A DNA stretch of 59,648 bases, taken from positions 1-59,648 of the forward strand of contig CAZXUS010000002.1 in NCBI GenBank assembly GCA_964643985.1. The letters run 5' to 3'. Shown piece after piece: positions 25,616 through 34,745 of the stretch. Positions within the stretch are counted from its first letter, which is position 1. Each line of letters opens with the position of its first letter. The DNA comes from UBA2773 sp964643985 (GTDB lineage: Bacteria > Patescibacteriota > Minisyncoccia > Moranbacterales > DUUL01). The position numbers and the translations under genes were made by a program. Below the pieces are notes generated by a model that had not been told where the DNA came from, searched no databases, and saw only the letters and a program-made list of their open reading frames with translations.

Positions 25616-26362
25616 CTAGCTGTTTAAGATTTCATCTAACTTTTTGTCTAGTTCGTCTAAAGAAACTTCTTCTTTTTTGGTTTCAGCATCAGACTTTTCC
25701 TCTTCTTTAATCTCTTCAGTCGGTTTTTCTTCTTTAATTTTTTTGGCTGGTTTTTCTTCTTTTTCAACCTTAGCCTTTTTGGCTGGTTTTTTCTTAGCGA
25801 CTTTTTTCTCAACCTTTTCTTTCGTTTCTTCTTTTCCCTCTTCTTTAATCTCTACTTCTTTTTCTTCTTTAATTTCTTCAATAGATTCTTCTTTCTTTTC
25901 AACCTTGGCTGGTTTTTCTTCTTTTTTATCAACAATTTTCTTTTTTTCGGTTTCGGCTTTCTCTTTATCAGCCTTTTTTTGTTCAGTTAAAATCTTTTCA
26001 ACATCTTCAGATTTGATTGATTTTTTGTCGCCTTGAACTTTTTCTTGTTCTTTAACGTCTTGCTCTTTTAGAGAAGGAAGTTTGTCAGCTTGAACAATGA
26101 TATAACGAGCGATGTCAGCTCTTTGGTTGAGTTTGATTTTTAGCTCATCTAGATTTTTAGCTTTTTTGAATTCAAATCTGAGTACTGTAAAGAAGCCATA
26201 ATTTTCGTGTTGGATTTCATAAGCCAATTTTCTTTTTAAATATTCTTTTTCCTCAATAACTTTTGCTCCAAAAGTTTCAATAAACTCTTTTGACTCTTTT
26301 CGGATTTTTTCTAATTCAGCCGTCTTAGACTGTAAAACTAGAAAATTGATTTCATAAATCAT
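25616..26362 (-). CDS. rpsF: 30S ribosomal protein S6 with long Lys/Glu-rich tail
   Basis: 248 residues, against about 95-100 normally. Residues 1-95 are a standard S6 (MIYEINFLVLQ, YLKRKLAYEIQHENYGFF, ARYIIVQADKLP). Residues 100-248 are a low-complexity tail of Lys, Glu, Ala, Val and Pro (blocks such as KKVAKKKPAKKAKVEKEEK). S6 binds 16S rRNA with S18. The tail is probably disordered and charged. An extended -10 (TGTTATAAT on the minus strand, near 26386-26394) precedes the ATG. Confidence 0.93.
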   Translation of the reverse strand: MIYEINFLVLQSKTAELEKIRKESKEFIETFGAKVIEEKEYLKRKLAYEIQHENYGFFTVLRFEFKKAKNLDELKIKLNQRADIARYIIVQADKLPSLKEQDVKEQEKVQGDKKSIKSEDVEKILTEQKKADKEKAETEKKKIVDKKEEKPAKVEKKEESIEEIKEEKEVEIKEEGKEETKEKVEKKVAKKKPAKKAKVEKEEKPAKKIKEEKPTEEIKEEEKSDAETKKEEVSLDELDKKLDEILNS

Positions 26363-26588
26363 AACGATTCAATTTAATTAATTATATTATAACACTTAAA
26401 AACATTTATACATAATTCCAAAATGAATACCACCCAAGGATTTGCAAGCGCAAAACCACTCAAGTGGAAGGCGATTTCATTAGTCTCTCTGTAAATACAG
26501 ATGAGCGATGAAACCTAATGGGACGTTTAATATAGATATAAGAATAGCCTTTCCCCTGCCATTTGTCAAAGATTGTCAAGGGATTCTA

Positions 26589-26617
26589 TTGACAAAAACA
26601 TAAAACTATGCTATGAT
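26589..26617 (+). promoter_or_regulatory. Consensus sigma-70-type promoter
   Basis: TTGACA at 26589-26594, 17-bp spacer, TATGAT at 26612-26617. It points to the gene at 26897 through a leader of about 275 bases. Matches all -35 and five of six -10 positions. Confidence 0.85.
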
Positions 26618-26688
26618 TAAACTTCAAATGAAATAGGAGTCAGTTCTTTTAAATCTAATTTTCATTTTATTTTTTTAAGTTTGAGATG

Positions 26689-26738
26689 TTGTTGTCTTTT
26701 AGTTAATCAGCATCAAATGGTTGATTAAAAGACAACAA
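26689..26738 (+). promoter_or_regulatory. Long leader hairpin
   Basis: TTGTTGTCTTTTA (26689-26701) pairs perfectly with the far arm ending 26738 (TAAAAGACAACAA), with further TAATCA/TGATTA pairing inside. The 13-bp stem sits mid-leader. A second palindrome, TTAGCAG-TTAACG-CTGTTAA, lies near 26833. No long T run follows, so it is not a simple terminator. Confidence 0.55.
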
Positions 26739-26896
26739 TGTCAATAATTTTAATTTTCTTTTTTCAACAAAGAAAATACCTGGATAAATGCGTGAATTTA
26801 CCCGCACCAAGTAAAAGTCAATGAGGTTTTAGGTTAGCAGTTAACGCTGTTAATACTAAAACAAACTGGGCAGTTGGAAAAAGAGAAGGAGAAAAA

Positions 26897-27271
26897 ATGA
26901 TCAAATTTGAGAGAAGAGAAAAAAACGGCAAGGAAGAAGTCATTTTTTTAAGTTCCCCCATCGGAGAACTTAGACTAAAAAAAATAGAGGTTGGTGAGTG
27001 CGACACTGATTCCGATGGGTTCCTCTTTGTCCCTGGGGTAAAGGGCAAAATCTGGATACCCTCCTGCTATTATGGCAGGAGTTATGCAGAGAGAGTGCTT
27101 AGCGCTCTCAATCTCATTCCGTCTCAGGAGTACCGAGACGAGGAAGACCCAAAATTAAACTTTGTCGTAACGGATCGTTACGATAAAGAAAGGAGGACTT
27201 TTTCAAAAAGATTCAGTCCTGTCGGACGAGTCGAAGAACTTCGGGAGGATTACGGAGATGATGTTTTCTAG
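26897..27271 (+). CDS. Orphan GC-richer gene, function unknown
   Basis: 124 residues, charged and hydrophilic. The N-terminal half is beta-rich (IFLSSPIGELRLKKIEVGE), with GFLFVPGVKGKIWIPS in the middle and an acidic end. No signal peptide. I recognise no family. Codon use is unlike its neighbours: many CTC, CGG, GTC and TCC codons. A strong AGAAGGAGA precedes the ATG. The combination of consensus promoter, long structured leader and foreign composition suggests a gene of phage or other transferred origin (inference). Confidence 0.65.
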   Translation: MIKFERREKNGKEEVIFLSSPIGELRLKKIEVGECDTDSDGFLFVPGVKGKIWIPSCYYGRSYAERVLSALNLIPSQEYRDEEDPKLNFVVTDRYDKERRTFSKRFSPVGRVEELREDYGDDVF

Positions 27272-27498
27272 AGAATAAAAGGCGAAAACAGATTTGCCTA
27301 TAATAAAAATCTGTTAATTGAATAAATTTTTTGTGGGGTTTGGATAAATATTATTCGAACTCCCTACCATTGAGATCTTAATAAGATTTTATTGAAGTTT
27401 CATAGTAGTTTTAAACAATTTTGCACCCAAAGGGCATTGTAAATTTTGAATTTTAAATTTCGAATGAATTTCTAATGTTTTAATTTTAAAGTTTCTGG

Positions 27499-27518
27499 AT
27501 TCCCGCCTCCGCGGGAAT
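27499..27518. repeat. dRS3-like 20-mer
   Basis: ATTCCCGCCTCCGCGGGAAT, matching the neisserial dRS3 pattern ATTCCC-N8-GGGAAT and flanked by TCTGG and GACA as in other copies here. Confidence 0.7.
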
Positions 27519-27644
27519 GACAAAAAAAGGGGGTAATTTTCGGAAGTTTATTTTTGAGTAGTTAGAAGCGGGAATGACAAAGGAGGGAGAATATTTATAA
27601 TTTATATTTTAAAATATTAGAAACAAGTTAAAAATTAAGTAGAG

Positions 27645-27669
27645 GCCACTTTTATTGAGTGGTTTTTTT
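27645..27669 (+). terminator. Terminator-like hairpin
   Basis: CCACT pairs with AGTGG across a short loop and is followed by seven T. It is about 375 bases past the orphan gene. Confidence 0.6.
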
Positions 27670-27710
27670 GTTTTTCAAAATAATCTCATAGACGCTTCTA
27701 TGGAAGCTTT

Positions 27711-27742
27711 CAACTTTAAGTGATGGCCGTCACTTAAAGTTG
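27711..27742. repeat. Perfect 13-bp inverted repeat
   Basis: CAACTTTAAGTGA and TCACTTAAAGTTG around TGGCCG. Only GGTTTTG follows, so it is a poor terminator; its role is unclear. Confidence 0.6.
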
Positions 27743-27755
27743 GGTTTTGAATTAT

Positions 27756-27905
27756 CAAATACCAAATATCAAATAACAAATACTCAATACTAAATACTAA
27801 ATATTAATTTACTTTTTCGGTAGACTCGTTTGAAAAACGAGATACCAAATACTTAATACTCAATACTGTATACTGGGCGCTGATGACCGATTACTGATGA
27901 CTAAT
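27756..27905. repeat. ACTAAATA / GATGACC simple repeats before proS
   Basis: Repeated words such as AATAC-TAAAT and ATACTCAAT run for about 100 bp and pass into GATGACCGATTACTGATG. Similar tracts precede mreB, dnaB and recR. They are non-coding in all frames. Confidence 0.65.
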
Positions 27906-27922
27906 TAATAATTATAATGTTT

Positions 27923-27951
27923 TTGACATTAGCGCTAATTTGCGTTAGAAT
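27923..27951 (+). promoter_or_regulatory. proS promoter
   Basis: TTGACA at 27923-27928, 17-bp spacer, TAGAAT at 27946-27951. A TTACTA-AG-TAGTAA palindrome lies at 27977-27990, just before the proS ATG. Confidence 0.8.
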
Positions 27952-28000
27952 TACTTAAAATAACGATTACTCAAAATTACTAAGTAGTAAATTCATTTTT

Positions 28001-29707
28001 ATGTTGCAGTCAAAATTATTTCCTGGTTCTCTCAAGGAAGATCCTAAAGACGAGAAAAGTATTAGTGCTAAATATCTAATTAGAGCGGGTTTTATTGATA
28101 AGGTGATGGCCGGAGTTTATACGATGTTGCCTTTGGGATGGCGAGTGTTGGATAAAATCGAAGACATTATTCGAGAGGAAATGGATGCGATTGATGGTCA
28201 ACAAGTTTTCATGCCTTCTTTGAGTCCTCAAGAAAATTGGCGAAAAACGGCTGATCGATTGAATAAAATTGACGTGCTTTTTGAAGCCAGGGGTGCTAAT
28301 GACGAATCAAGAAGACGTAATGATGCTACTTATGTTTTGAACTGTACTCACGAAGATGTCGTCACACCACTCGCTAAAAAAATGCGGTTTAGTTATAAGG
28401 ACTTTCCTTTGGCGCTTTATCAAATTCAAACTAAATTTCGGAATGAAGCTCGGCCTAAAAGCGGAATTTTGCGAGGACGAGAATTTCGAATGAAAGATTT
28501 ATATAGTTTCCATCGTAGCGCGAAGGGGTTGCAGAAGTTTTATGAAACTAGCAAGGGTGCCTATACTAATGTTTTTGAACGGCTGGGAATTGGAGAAACC
28601 ACTCATATTACTTTAGCTTCGGGGGGTGATTTCACTAAAGATTTTTCTCATGAATTTCAGACGGAGTGCGAAGCCGGAGAGGATTTGGTTTTTAAGGTAA
28701 AGAGCACTGGAGTTTGCTATAATCGAGAAATTACTCCTAGTCAGGCTCCAGAGTTTAAGACCAACGAAGAACCTAAAAAAATGGAAATGATTAAAGGAGA
28801 AGGCGTAATTGGAGTTAATGATCTGGTTGAATTTTTGAAAATTGAAGTAGAAAGAACTACTAAAACTTTGGTTTATAAAACTGATCAAGGAGATTTTTTG
28901 TTGGCAGCGGTTCGGGGTGATTATGCAATTAATGAGGAAAAACTTTGCAAAGTGGCGGGAGTGGAGCGAGTGGAATTAGCCAAAGCCGAGGAAGTCAAAA
29001 AAATAATTGGAGCGGAAATCGGATACATCGGAATTGTGAATGTTCCTGAAAAAGTGAAAGTAATTATGGACGATTCTTTGAAAGGCCGAACGAATTTTGA
29101 AGCAGGTTCTAATAAAACAGATTATCATGTTGTTAATGTTAATTTTGGACAAGATTTGGAAGCACCAGATGAATTTTTTGATATTAAAACTGCCAAAGAG
29201 GGGGATTTATTTCCAGAAACTGGAGAGCAATATGAAGTTTTCAAAGGGGCAGAAGTGGGAAATATTTTTCCTTTGAATACTAAATTTTCGGAAGCTTTTG
29301 ATTATCGATTTACCGACAAAGACGGACAAAAAAAGATTGTTTATATGGGTTCTTACGGAATTGGTTCAACTCGAGCGATGGGTGTGATTGTTGAAAAACT
29401 TCATGATGAACGGGGAATTATTTGGCCGGAAGTAATTGCTCCTTACAAGGTGCATTTGATTTCAATTGGGGAGAATGAAGAAGCTCGAAAGCTTTATGAA
29501 AAATTACAAAGGGCGGGAGTAGAAGTTTTATTTGATGATCGTGATATGTCACCGGGCGGAAAATTTGCCGAAGCGGATTTGATTGGATGTCCTTATAGAG
29601 TAGTGATAAGTAGTAAGACTTTGGAAAAAGGAAAATTGGAAGTGAAGAAAAGGGCTGAGAAGGAAGTGGAGTTTTTGAGTGAGGCTGAATTGTTAGAAAA
29701 ACTTTAA
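28001..29707 (+). CDS. proS: Prolyl-tRNA synthetase, bacterial type
   Basis: 568 residues. Class II motifs are present: motif 1 region (GVYTMLPLGWRVLDKI, residues 38-53), motif 2 (TKFRNEARPKSGILRGREF near 145-163) and motif 3 (GSYGIGSTRAMG near 449). An insertion domain between motifs 2 and 3 (about 230-390) corresponds to the editing domain of bacterial ProRS and looks complete. The anticodon-binding domain ends the protein. It charges tRNA-Pro in the cytoplasm. A consensus promoter precedes it and there is no Shine-Dalgarno. Confidence 0.95.
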   Translation: MLQSKLFPGSLKEDPKDEKSISAKYLIRAGFIDKVMAGVYTMLPLGWRVLDKIEDIIREEMDAIDGQQVFMPSLSPQENWRKTADRLNKIDVLFEARGANDESRRRNDATYVLNCTHEDVVTPLAKKMRFSYKDFPLALYQIQTKFRNEARPKSGILRGREFRMKDLYSFHRSAKGLQKFYETSKGAYTNVFERLGIGETTHITLASGGDFTKDFSHEFQTECEAGEDLVFKVKSTGVCYNREITPSQAPEFKTNEEPKKMEMIKGEGVIGVNDLVEFLKIEVERTTKTLVYKTDQGDFLLAAVRGDYAINEEKLCKVAGVERVELAKAEEVKKIIGAEIGYIGIVNVPEKVKVIMDDSLKGRTNFEAGSNKTDYHVVNVNFGQDLEAPDEFFDIKTAKEGDLFPETGEQYEVFKGAEVGNIFPLNTKFSEAFDYRFTDKDGQKKIVYMGSYGIGSTRAMGVIVEKLHDERGIIWPEVIAPYKVHLISIGENEEARKLYEKLQRAGVEVLFDDRDMSPGGKFAEADLIGCPYRVVISSKTLEKGKLEVKKRAEKEVEFLSEAELLEKL

Positions 29708-29756
29708 TAAAATATTTAAATGTAATTGGTTACAAGCTGTTAGTCATTAAATTGAT

Positions 29757-29782
29757 GACCGATGACCGATGACCGATGACCT
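29757..29782. repeat. GATGACC tandem repeat running into mreB
   Basis: GATGACC is repeated about four times just before the mreB start, so the first possible ATG (29776) is itself part of the repeat. The better mreB start is the ATG at 29788. Confidence 0.7.
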
Positions 29783-29787
29783 TTTTA

Positions 29788-30840
29788 ATGTTAAACAAAA
29801 TACTGGGTAAATTATCTAAAGATATTGGAATTGACCTGGGAACAGCCAATACTTTAGTTTACGTCAAAGACAAAGGGATTGTTATCAACGAGCCTTCAGT
29901 GGTGGCGGTTAATAAGAATACTGGGCAGATTTTAGCGATCGGAAAAAAAGCCAATCGAATGGTGGGAAAAACTCCTTCGCATATTGTGGCTACTCGGCCT
30001 TTGGTGGATGGGGTAGTTTCTGATTTCGAAACGACAGAGCAAATGTTGAAATATTTTATTGACCGAGTTCATCAAGATTCTTTTACTTTTTTACCTCGGC
30101 CGAGAGTGGTGATCGGAATTCCTTCGGGCGTGACAGAGGTGGAACGGAGAGCAGTAATTGACGCGGCTAAGAATGCTGGAGCTAGGGAAGTCTATTTAAT
30201 TGATGAACCAATGGCGGCGGCGATTGGAGCCAGAATTCCAGTTCAAGATGCGGCGGGGAATATGATCGTTGATATTGGAGGCGGAACAACTGAAATTGCA
30301 GTGTTGTCTTTGGGCGGTGTGGTAGCTTGCAGAAGCTTACGAACGGCTGGGGATGGAATGAATGAGGATGTTATTCGATTTGCTCGAGATGAATTTAATT
30401 TATTGATTGGGGAGCGAACGGCGGAAAATGTGAAAATTGCGATTGGAAGTTCTCACGTCAAAGACAAGGAATTGAAAATGGCGATGCGAGGACGAGATTT
30501 AATCAGCGGTTTACCTAAGGAAGTGCAGATTACTAGTTCTCAAACTAGAGAAGCTTTTTCGCGGTCGATAAAAATTATCGTAAACGCCATTAAAGCTACT
30601 ATCGAAGAAACTCCGCCGGAGTTGGTAGGGGAAATAATGAGTCGAGGAATTGTTTTGGCTGGCGGGGGGACGTTGATTCGAGGTTTGGATAAGTTGATCG
30701 CGGAACATACTGAGATGCCTGTGAAGAGAATGGATGATCCTTTGACAGCGGTGGTGCGAGGAACGGGAATTGTTTTAGAAGATTTGGAAAGTTTGAAGGA
30801 AGTTTTAGTGGATATTCCAGACGATAAAAATTTTAGGTAA
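29788..30840 (+). CDS. mreB: Rod-shape determining protein MreB
   Basis: About 350 residues of the actin fold. IGIDLGTANTLVYV (phosphate 1), IDEPMAAAIGA, VDIGGGTTEIAVLSLGG (phosphate 2) and GIVLAGGGTLIRGLD (adenosine motif) are all intact. It polymerises under the membrane and guides elongation-type peptidoglycan synthesis. It heads mreB-mreC-mreD-mrdA, so the organism should make a rod-like or elongating wall. The start at 29788 (MLNKILGK) is preferred to 29776 inside the repeat. Confidence 0.96.
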   Translation: MLNKILGKLSKDIGIDLGTANTLVYVKDKGIVINEPSVVAVNKNTGQILAIGKKANRMVGKTPSHIVATRPLVDGVVSDFETTEQMLKYFIDRVHQDSFTFLPRPRVVIGIPSGVTEVERRAVIDAAKNAGAREVYLIDEPMAAAIGARIPVQDAAGNMIVDIGGGTTEIAVLSLGGVVACRSLRTAGDGMNEDVIRFARDEFNLLIGERTAENVKIAIGSSHVKDKELKMAMRGRDLISGLPKEVQITSSQTREAFSRSIKIIVNAIKATIEETPPELVGEIMSRGIVLAGGGTLIRGLDKLIAEHTEMPVKRMDDPLTAVVRGTGIVLEDLESLKEVLVDIPDDKNFR

Positions 30841-30906
30841 GGATTAATTTTTTTTTGGACTTTTTCCTATTTGAAATAATTTAGAAATATTTTTTATTTG
30901 AATTTA

Positions 30907-31710
30907 ATGGCTAAGAATAAAAAAATAAATAGTTGGTTCTTAATCGGATTGTTCTTGATTTTAGCGATTTTGTTTTTTAATTCAAAACAGAATAAGCCTT
31001 TGCAATCTTTTTTTTATAATGTGAATAAGCCTTTTGCTAGAGTTTTTTCTGGAATGGGAGGCTGGTTTAGTGATAAAATTTCTTTTGTTTCAAATATCGG
31101 AGATTTGAAAAAAGAAAATGAAGAACTTTTTAATGAAAATTTGAAATTAAAATTTGATTTATCTCAAATAAAAGAGGCTGAAAATGAAAATAAAATTTTA
31201 AGGAAAGAGCTGGAATTGATGGCTAAGGCTGATTTTGAGGTTGAAGCTAGTTTAATCTTAGGACAAACTCTTTCACAAAATCGCAAAATTATTTATTTAG
31301 ATAAAGGAGCTAAAAATGGATTCAAAGAAGGGATGCCAGTTATTGTTGGGGGTGGAATTTTAATTGGTAAGATTAGCAAAGTTTACAAAAATAGTTCCGA
31401 GGCGGAATTAGTTCTAGATAAAAACAATAAGATTAATGCTGAAATTCAAGAAATTCAAGTTAAAGGAATTGTTCAGGGAGAATATGGAACTTCGGCGGTT
31501 ATGGATATGATTCCTCAGACTGCTGAAATTCAGACGGGGCAGACCGTGATTACTTCTGGTCTAGGTGAAACTTATCCTCGAGGACTTTTAATTGGGTCTA
31601 TCAAAAAAAAGGAGATGACAGTTGATCAACTTTTTCAAAAAGCCTTTTTAGAGCTTCCAATTCAATTTAATAACTTAAGAATGGTTTGGATTATTAAGAA
31701 TGTTAAATGA
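30907..31710 (+). CDS. mreC: Rod-shape determining protein MreC
   Basis: About 267 residues. An N-terminal membrane helix (residues 7-25) is followed by a coiled coil (about 65-105) and the MreC beta domain (ASLILGQTLSQNRKIIYLDKG, GMPVIVGGGILIG, VKGIVQGEYGTSAVM). It links MreB to the periplasmic wall machinery. The ATG at 30907 is preferred over the TTG at 30898. Its stop overlaps mreD by four bases. Confidence 0.93.
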   Translation: MAKNKKINSWFLIGLFLILAILFFNSKQNKPLQSFFYNVNKPFARVFSGMGGWFSDKISFVSNIGDLKKENEELFNENLKLKFDLSQIKEAENENKILRKELELMAKADFEVEASLILGQTLSQNRKIIYLDKGAKNGFKEGMPVIVGGGILIGKISKVYKNSSEAELVLDKNNKINAEIQEIQVKGIVQGEYGTSAVMDMIPQTAEIQTGQTVITSGLGETYPRGLLIGSIKKKEMTVDQLFQKAFLELPIQFNNLRMVWIIKNVK

Positions 31711-32213
31711 AAAAAATTAATTTAATTTTACTCTGGCTGGCTTTTTTGATTCAATTTTCTTTTTTATCAAAGTTTGCTTGGGATTTTCAAATACCAAATT
31801 TAATTTTAATTACAGTCGTAATTATTGGGGTTCGAAAAAATTTAGCAGAAAATTTAGGCTGGTTTTTGTTAGCGGGTTTTATTTTTGAAATTTTTTCAGT
31901 TGAATTTTTTGGTTTTAATTTGATTCTTTTTGTCGGAGTAGGTGGTGCAATTTGGTTTTTGAGAAATATTATTTTAAACAGAGAAAATAATATTTTAGTA
32001 GAAATATTTTTTTGGGGTATAGTTAAAATTATTTGGGATTTATTTTATAAAATTGAATTATTTTTAAAAGAATTATTTCAAGGAAATTGGCAGATTGAAA
32101 TATGGACAACTTTTTCAAAAAATTATTTTAAAGAAATAATAGCATTTGTTTTAGTAGCTGTTTTGATAGCGGTTGTGAGTAATTATTTTCGAAAATATAA
32201 AGAGAAACTATAA
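31707..32213 (+). CDS. mreD: MreD-like membrane protein
   Basis: 168 residues with about five membrane helices, starting MKKINLILLWLAFLIQFS. Sequence is poorly conserved in this family; the call rests on size, topology and position between mreC and the elongation PBP2. It overlaps mreC by ATGA and mrdA by one base (TAATG). Confidence 0.8.
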   Translation: MKKINLILLWLAFLIQFSFLSKFAWDFQIPNLILITVVIIGVRKNLAENLGWFLLAGFIFEIFSVEFFGFNLILFVGVGGAIWFLRNIILNRENNILVEIFFWGIVKIIWDLFYKIELFLKELFQGNWQIEIWTTFSKNYFKEIIAFVLVAVLIAVVSNYFRKYKEKL

Positions 32214-34141
32214 TGTTTGGTAAAAAAGAAATTAAAACAGGAGTTGAAATAGATAATCCAATCGGATTTTCTTCTATTGCTGGACAAAGTGAAGATGTTA
32301 ATAATCAGAAAAAAATCATTAAAGCCAATTCTCTTATTGTCTGGTTTTTTTTGAATGTTGTTTTTTTGATTATTGCTGGGAGGGTTTTTTATCTGCAAGT
32401 TTTGAAAGGGGCTTATTACAAAAACATCGCGGAAAATAATCGAATTAAAAATGTTGAAGTGAAAGCGCCTCGAGGTTTGATAATTGATCGAAATGGCGAA
32501 ATTTTGGCTAGTAATATTCCGAGTTTTGATCTTGTCTTTATTCCCAGCGAACTACCTGTTAATTATCAAGATCGTAAGAAAATTTATTCGAGTTTGGCAA
32601 TTGAAAATGGTTTAGAAAAAATGAAAATCGAAAATATAATTGAGGGAGTAGACCGAAAAATTCAAAAAAAATATTTGATTAAAGAGGGAATTGATTATGA
32701 TAAAGCTTTAGTCTTGATTGAAAAATTACAAAATTTGTCAGGAATTTATTTGCAAAAAACAGTTAGAAGAAAATATGAAAAAGGGGAAATTATTTCTTCT
32801 GTCCTTGGTTATACTGGAAAGATAACGGAGCAAGAATTGAAAGCAAAAAGTAGTTATTCCATTAATGACTATATCGGAAAAAATGGTTTGGAATATTATT
32901 ATGAAAATTGGTTGAAAGGCCAGAGTGGTCAAGTTAGAACTGAAGTGGATTCAAGCGGAGTTGTTAAAAAAGAATTGGGAATTAAACCTCCAATTAGCGG
33001 AAATAAATTAGTTTTAAATATTGATTATAATCTTCAGAGAAAAAGTTTTGCGGTTTTACAAAATATTCTAGAAGTCAACAAAGAGGCCAAAGGAGCGGCT
33101 ATGGTCGCTATTGATCCTCGGGATGGGTCGGTTTTGGCGTTAGTTTCTTTGCCTAGCTATGATAATAATTTATTTGCAGATGGAATAACAACTGAAGAAT
33201 ATCAAGGATTTTTGAGCAATCCTTTTAACCCTTTAACGAATAGAGTCATTAGTGGTGAATATCCACCTGGGTCGATTTATAAGCCTTTTTTGGCGGCGAT
33301 GGGGCTTGAAGAAGGTGTTATTAATGAAAATACGACTTTGAATTGTACTGGTTCTATTTCAGTTGGAGCCTGGTCTTTTGGCGATTGGAAAACTCACGGA
33401 ATAACTGATTTGAATAAAGCGATAGCGGAAAGTTGTAATGTTTATTTTTATGCGGTGGGAGGAGGATGGAATAATATTTCAGGCTTGGGAATTGACAGAA
33501 TGAGTAAATATTCTAGATATTTTGGGTTGGGTGATTTAACTCAAATCGATATTCCTTCAGAAGCGACGGGGACTGTTCCTGATGCTGAGTGGAAATTTAA
33601 AGAAATTGGAGATAGGTGGTATATTGGAGATAGTTATCATATGTCGATTGGACAAGGTTTCACGGCTGTTACGCCTTTGCAAATGGCTTTGGCGACTTCG
33701 GCAATTGCTAACGAGGGAACTTTATATCAGCCTGAAATAGTTGATAAAATAGTTAGTCCAACGGGTCAAGAGCAAGAAATCGAAAAAAAAATTATTCGAG
33801 ATAATTTTATTTCTAAGGATAATTTCAAAAAAGTGAAAACTGCAATGAGAGAAACGGTAGTGAGGGGTTCAGGGGTGAGTTTGAACGATATGAAGGTGGC
33901 AGTTTCAGGAAAAACTGGAACGGCTCAATTCGGAGCTGAAGATAAAACTCATGCCTGGTTTACTTCTTTTGCTCCATTTGACAATCCAGAAATTGCCATG
34001 GTGGTGTTGGTCGAATCAGGTGGGGAGGGTCACGATTGGGCGGTTCCGGCGACCGAACAAATTTTGAGAGAATATTTTAAAGAAGAATCAGAAGAAATTG
34101 ATTGGTCGGAAATTGAAAGAAGAGTAAAAGCACGAAATTAA
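32213..34141 (+). CDS. mrdA: Penicillin-binding protein 2 (elongation transpeptidase)
   Basis: 642 residues. A membrane helix near 40-62 precedes the PBP dimerisation domain (RGLIIDRNGEILA). The transpeptidase has SIYK (Ser354), SCN (Ser407) and KTGTAQ (Lys567), all intact. It cross-links new peptidoglycan along the side wall. No rodA follows in this operon, so the partner glycosyltransferase must be elsewhere. It is translationally coupled to mreD. Confidence 0.94.
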   Translation: MFGKKEIKTGVEIDNPIGFSSIAGQSEDVNNQKKIIKANSLIVWFFLNVVFLIIAGRVFYLQVLKGAYYKNIAENNRIKNVEVKAPRGLIIDRNGEILASNIPSFDLVFIPSELPVNYQDRKKIYSSLAIENGLEKMKIENIIEGVDRKIQKKYLIKEGIDYDKALVLIEKLQNLSGIYLQKTVRRKYEKGEIISSVLGYTGKITEQELKAKSSYSINDYIGKNGLEYYYENWLKGQSGQVRTEVDSSGVVKKELGIKPPISGNKLVLNIDYNLQRKSFAVLQNILEVNKEAKGAAMVAIDPRDGSVLALVSLPSYDNNLFADGITTEEYQGFLSNPFNPLTNRVISGEYPPGSIYKPFLAAMGLEEGVINENTTLNCTGSISVGAWSFGDWKTHGITDLNKAIAESCNVYFYAVGGGWNNISGLGIDRMSKYSRYFGLGDLTQIDIPSEATGTVPDAEWKFKEIGDRWYIGDSYHMSIGQGFTAVTPLQMALATSAIANEGTLYQPEIVDKIVSPTGQEQEIEKKIIRDNFISKDNFKKVKTAMRETVVRGSGVSLNDMKVAVSGKTGTAQFGAEDKTHAWFTSFAPFDNPEIAMVVLVESGGEGHDWAVPATEQILREYFKEESEEIDWSEIERRVKARN

Positions 34142-34165
34142 ATTTTAAAAAATAAAGATAACGAA

Positions 34166-34375
34166 ATGGCACAAAAAAATATTCAAGAAGATTTTCAGCA
34201 GTTGGAAAGCATTATTAATAAATTAGAAAATCAAAAAGTTGGTTTAGAAGAAAGTTTAAAATTATTTGAAGATGGTTCAAAAATTATTAAAAGTTGTCAT
34301 AGTCAACTAAAAAAAGCTAAGAATAAATTTGAAGAAATAAAACAAGATTTGGAAAGTGAAATAAAAGAAAATTAG
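34166..34375 (+). CDS. xseB: Exodeoxyribonuclease VII small subunit
   Basis: 69 residues, a helical hairpin with FQQLESIINKLENQKVGLEES, the family core (normally LE-IV-LE-GEL-LEESL). XseB binds XseA to make the nuclease; xseA is not in the window. It starts 24 bases after mrdA. Confidence 0.9.
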   Translation: MAQKNIQEDFQQLESIINKLENQKVGLEESLKLFEDGSKIIKSCHSQLKKAKNKFEEIKQDLESEIKEN

Positions 34376-34420
34376 AAAATATAGAATTTTTTAAATTTAT
34401 AAAAATTTAGATCAAAAAAA

Positions 34421-34441
34421 CAGACCTTGCGGTCTGTTTTT
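34421..34441 (+). terminator. Rho-independent terminator after xseB
   Basis: CAGACC-TTGC-GGTCTG followed by TTTTT. It ends the mre-mrdA-xseB transcript just before the convergent rpmB. Confidence 0.85.
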
Positions 34442-34458
34442 GAAAAGTAGAAAAAAAT

Positions 34459-34629
34459 TTATTTAACTTTATTCATTGTTCGAATGCAAGCAGTGCAGAC
34501 TTTCTTCTTTACTCCGTCAATTTTCTTAGTTTGAATATTGACTTTGAATTTTCTTTTAGTAGCAACGTTAGAATGAGATCGTTTGTTTCCGGTTTGAGCT
34601 CTTTTGTTGCAAATTTGACATTTAGCCAT
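34459..34629 (-). CDS. rpmB: 50S ribosomal protein L28
   Basis: 56 residues, too short for a 60-residue ORF cut-off. It reads MAKCQICNKRAQTGNKRSHS, a basic middle, and KKKVCTACIRTMNKVK, the normal L28 ends. CxxC near the start and CxxC near the end can form a zinc site, as in the zinc-binding L28 type. It is convergent with xseB and separated from it by a terminator. Confidence 0.95.
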   Translation of the reverse strand: MAKCQICNKRAQTGNKRSHSNVATKRKFKVNIQTKKIDGVKKKVCTACIRTMNKVK

Positions 34630-34745
34630 ATCTTTAGTTGAAATTTTATAAAAAGTATTCTAAAATAAATTGAGGTTTTCCTTGAGTGAATACTTAAGGA
34701 TATTACCAACTTTATTTAATTATGTCAATAATTTAAACTTAACTT

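Larger units (their letters stand above)
26363..26896. other. Structured leader and promoter region of the orphan gene
   Basis: It holds the rpsF promoter, small hairpins at 26440-26520 (CCACTCAAGTGG; CTGTAAATACAG), a consensus promoter at 26589-26617 and two further structures in the long leader. No gene longer than the eight-codon ORF near 26788 is seen. Confidence 0.55.
27272..28000. other. Long intergenic region with repeats and hairpins
   Basis: It contains a dRS3-like repeat (27499-27518), a terminator-like hairpin (27645-27669), a perfect 13-bp inverted repeat (27711-27742), ACTAAAT-type simple repeats (about 27756-27905) and the proS promoter (27923-27951). No ORF of note. Confidence 0.6.

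Noticed and set aside
25644..26036. Plus-strand Ser/Phe-rich ORF of 130 codons
   Set aside because: Antisense shadow of the Lys/Glu-rich tail of S6; the same holds for 40347-40778 against nusA.
27756..27905. CRISPR array from repeated words
   Set aside because: Repeat units are 7-8 bp with no spacers of constant length and no cas genes.
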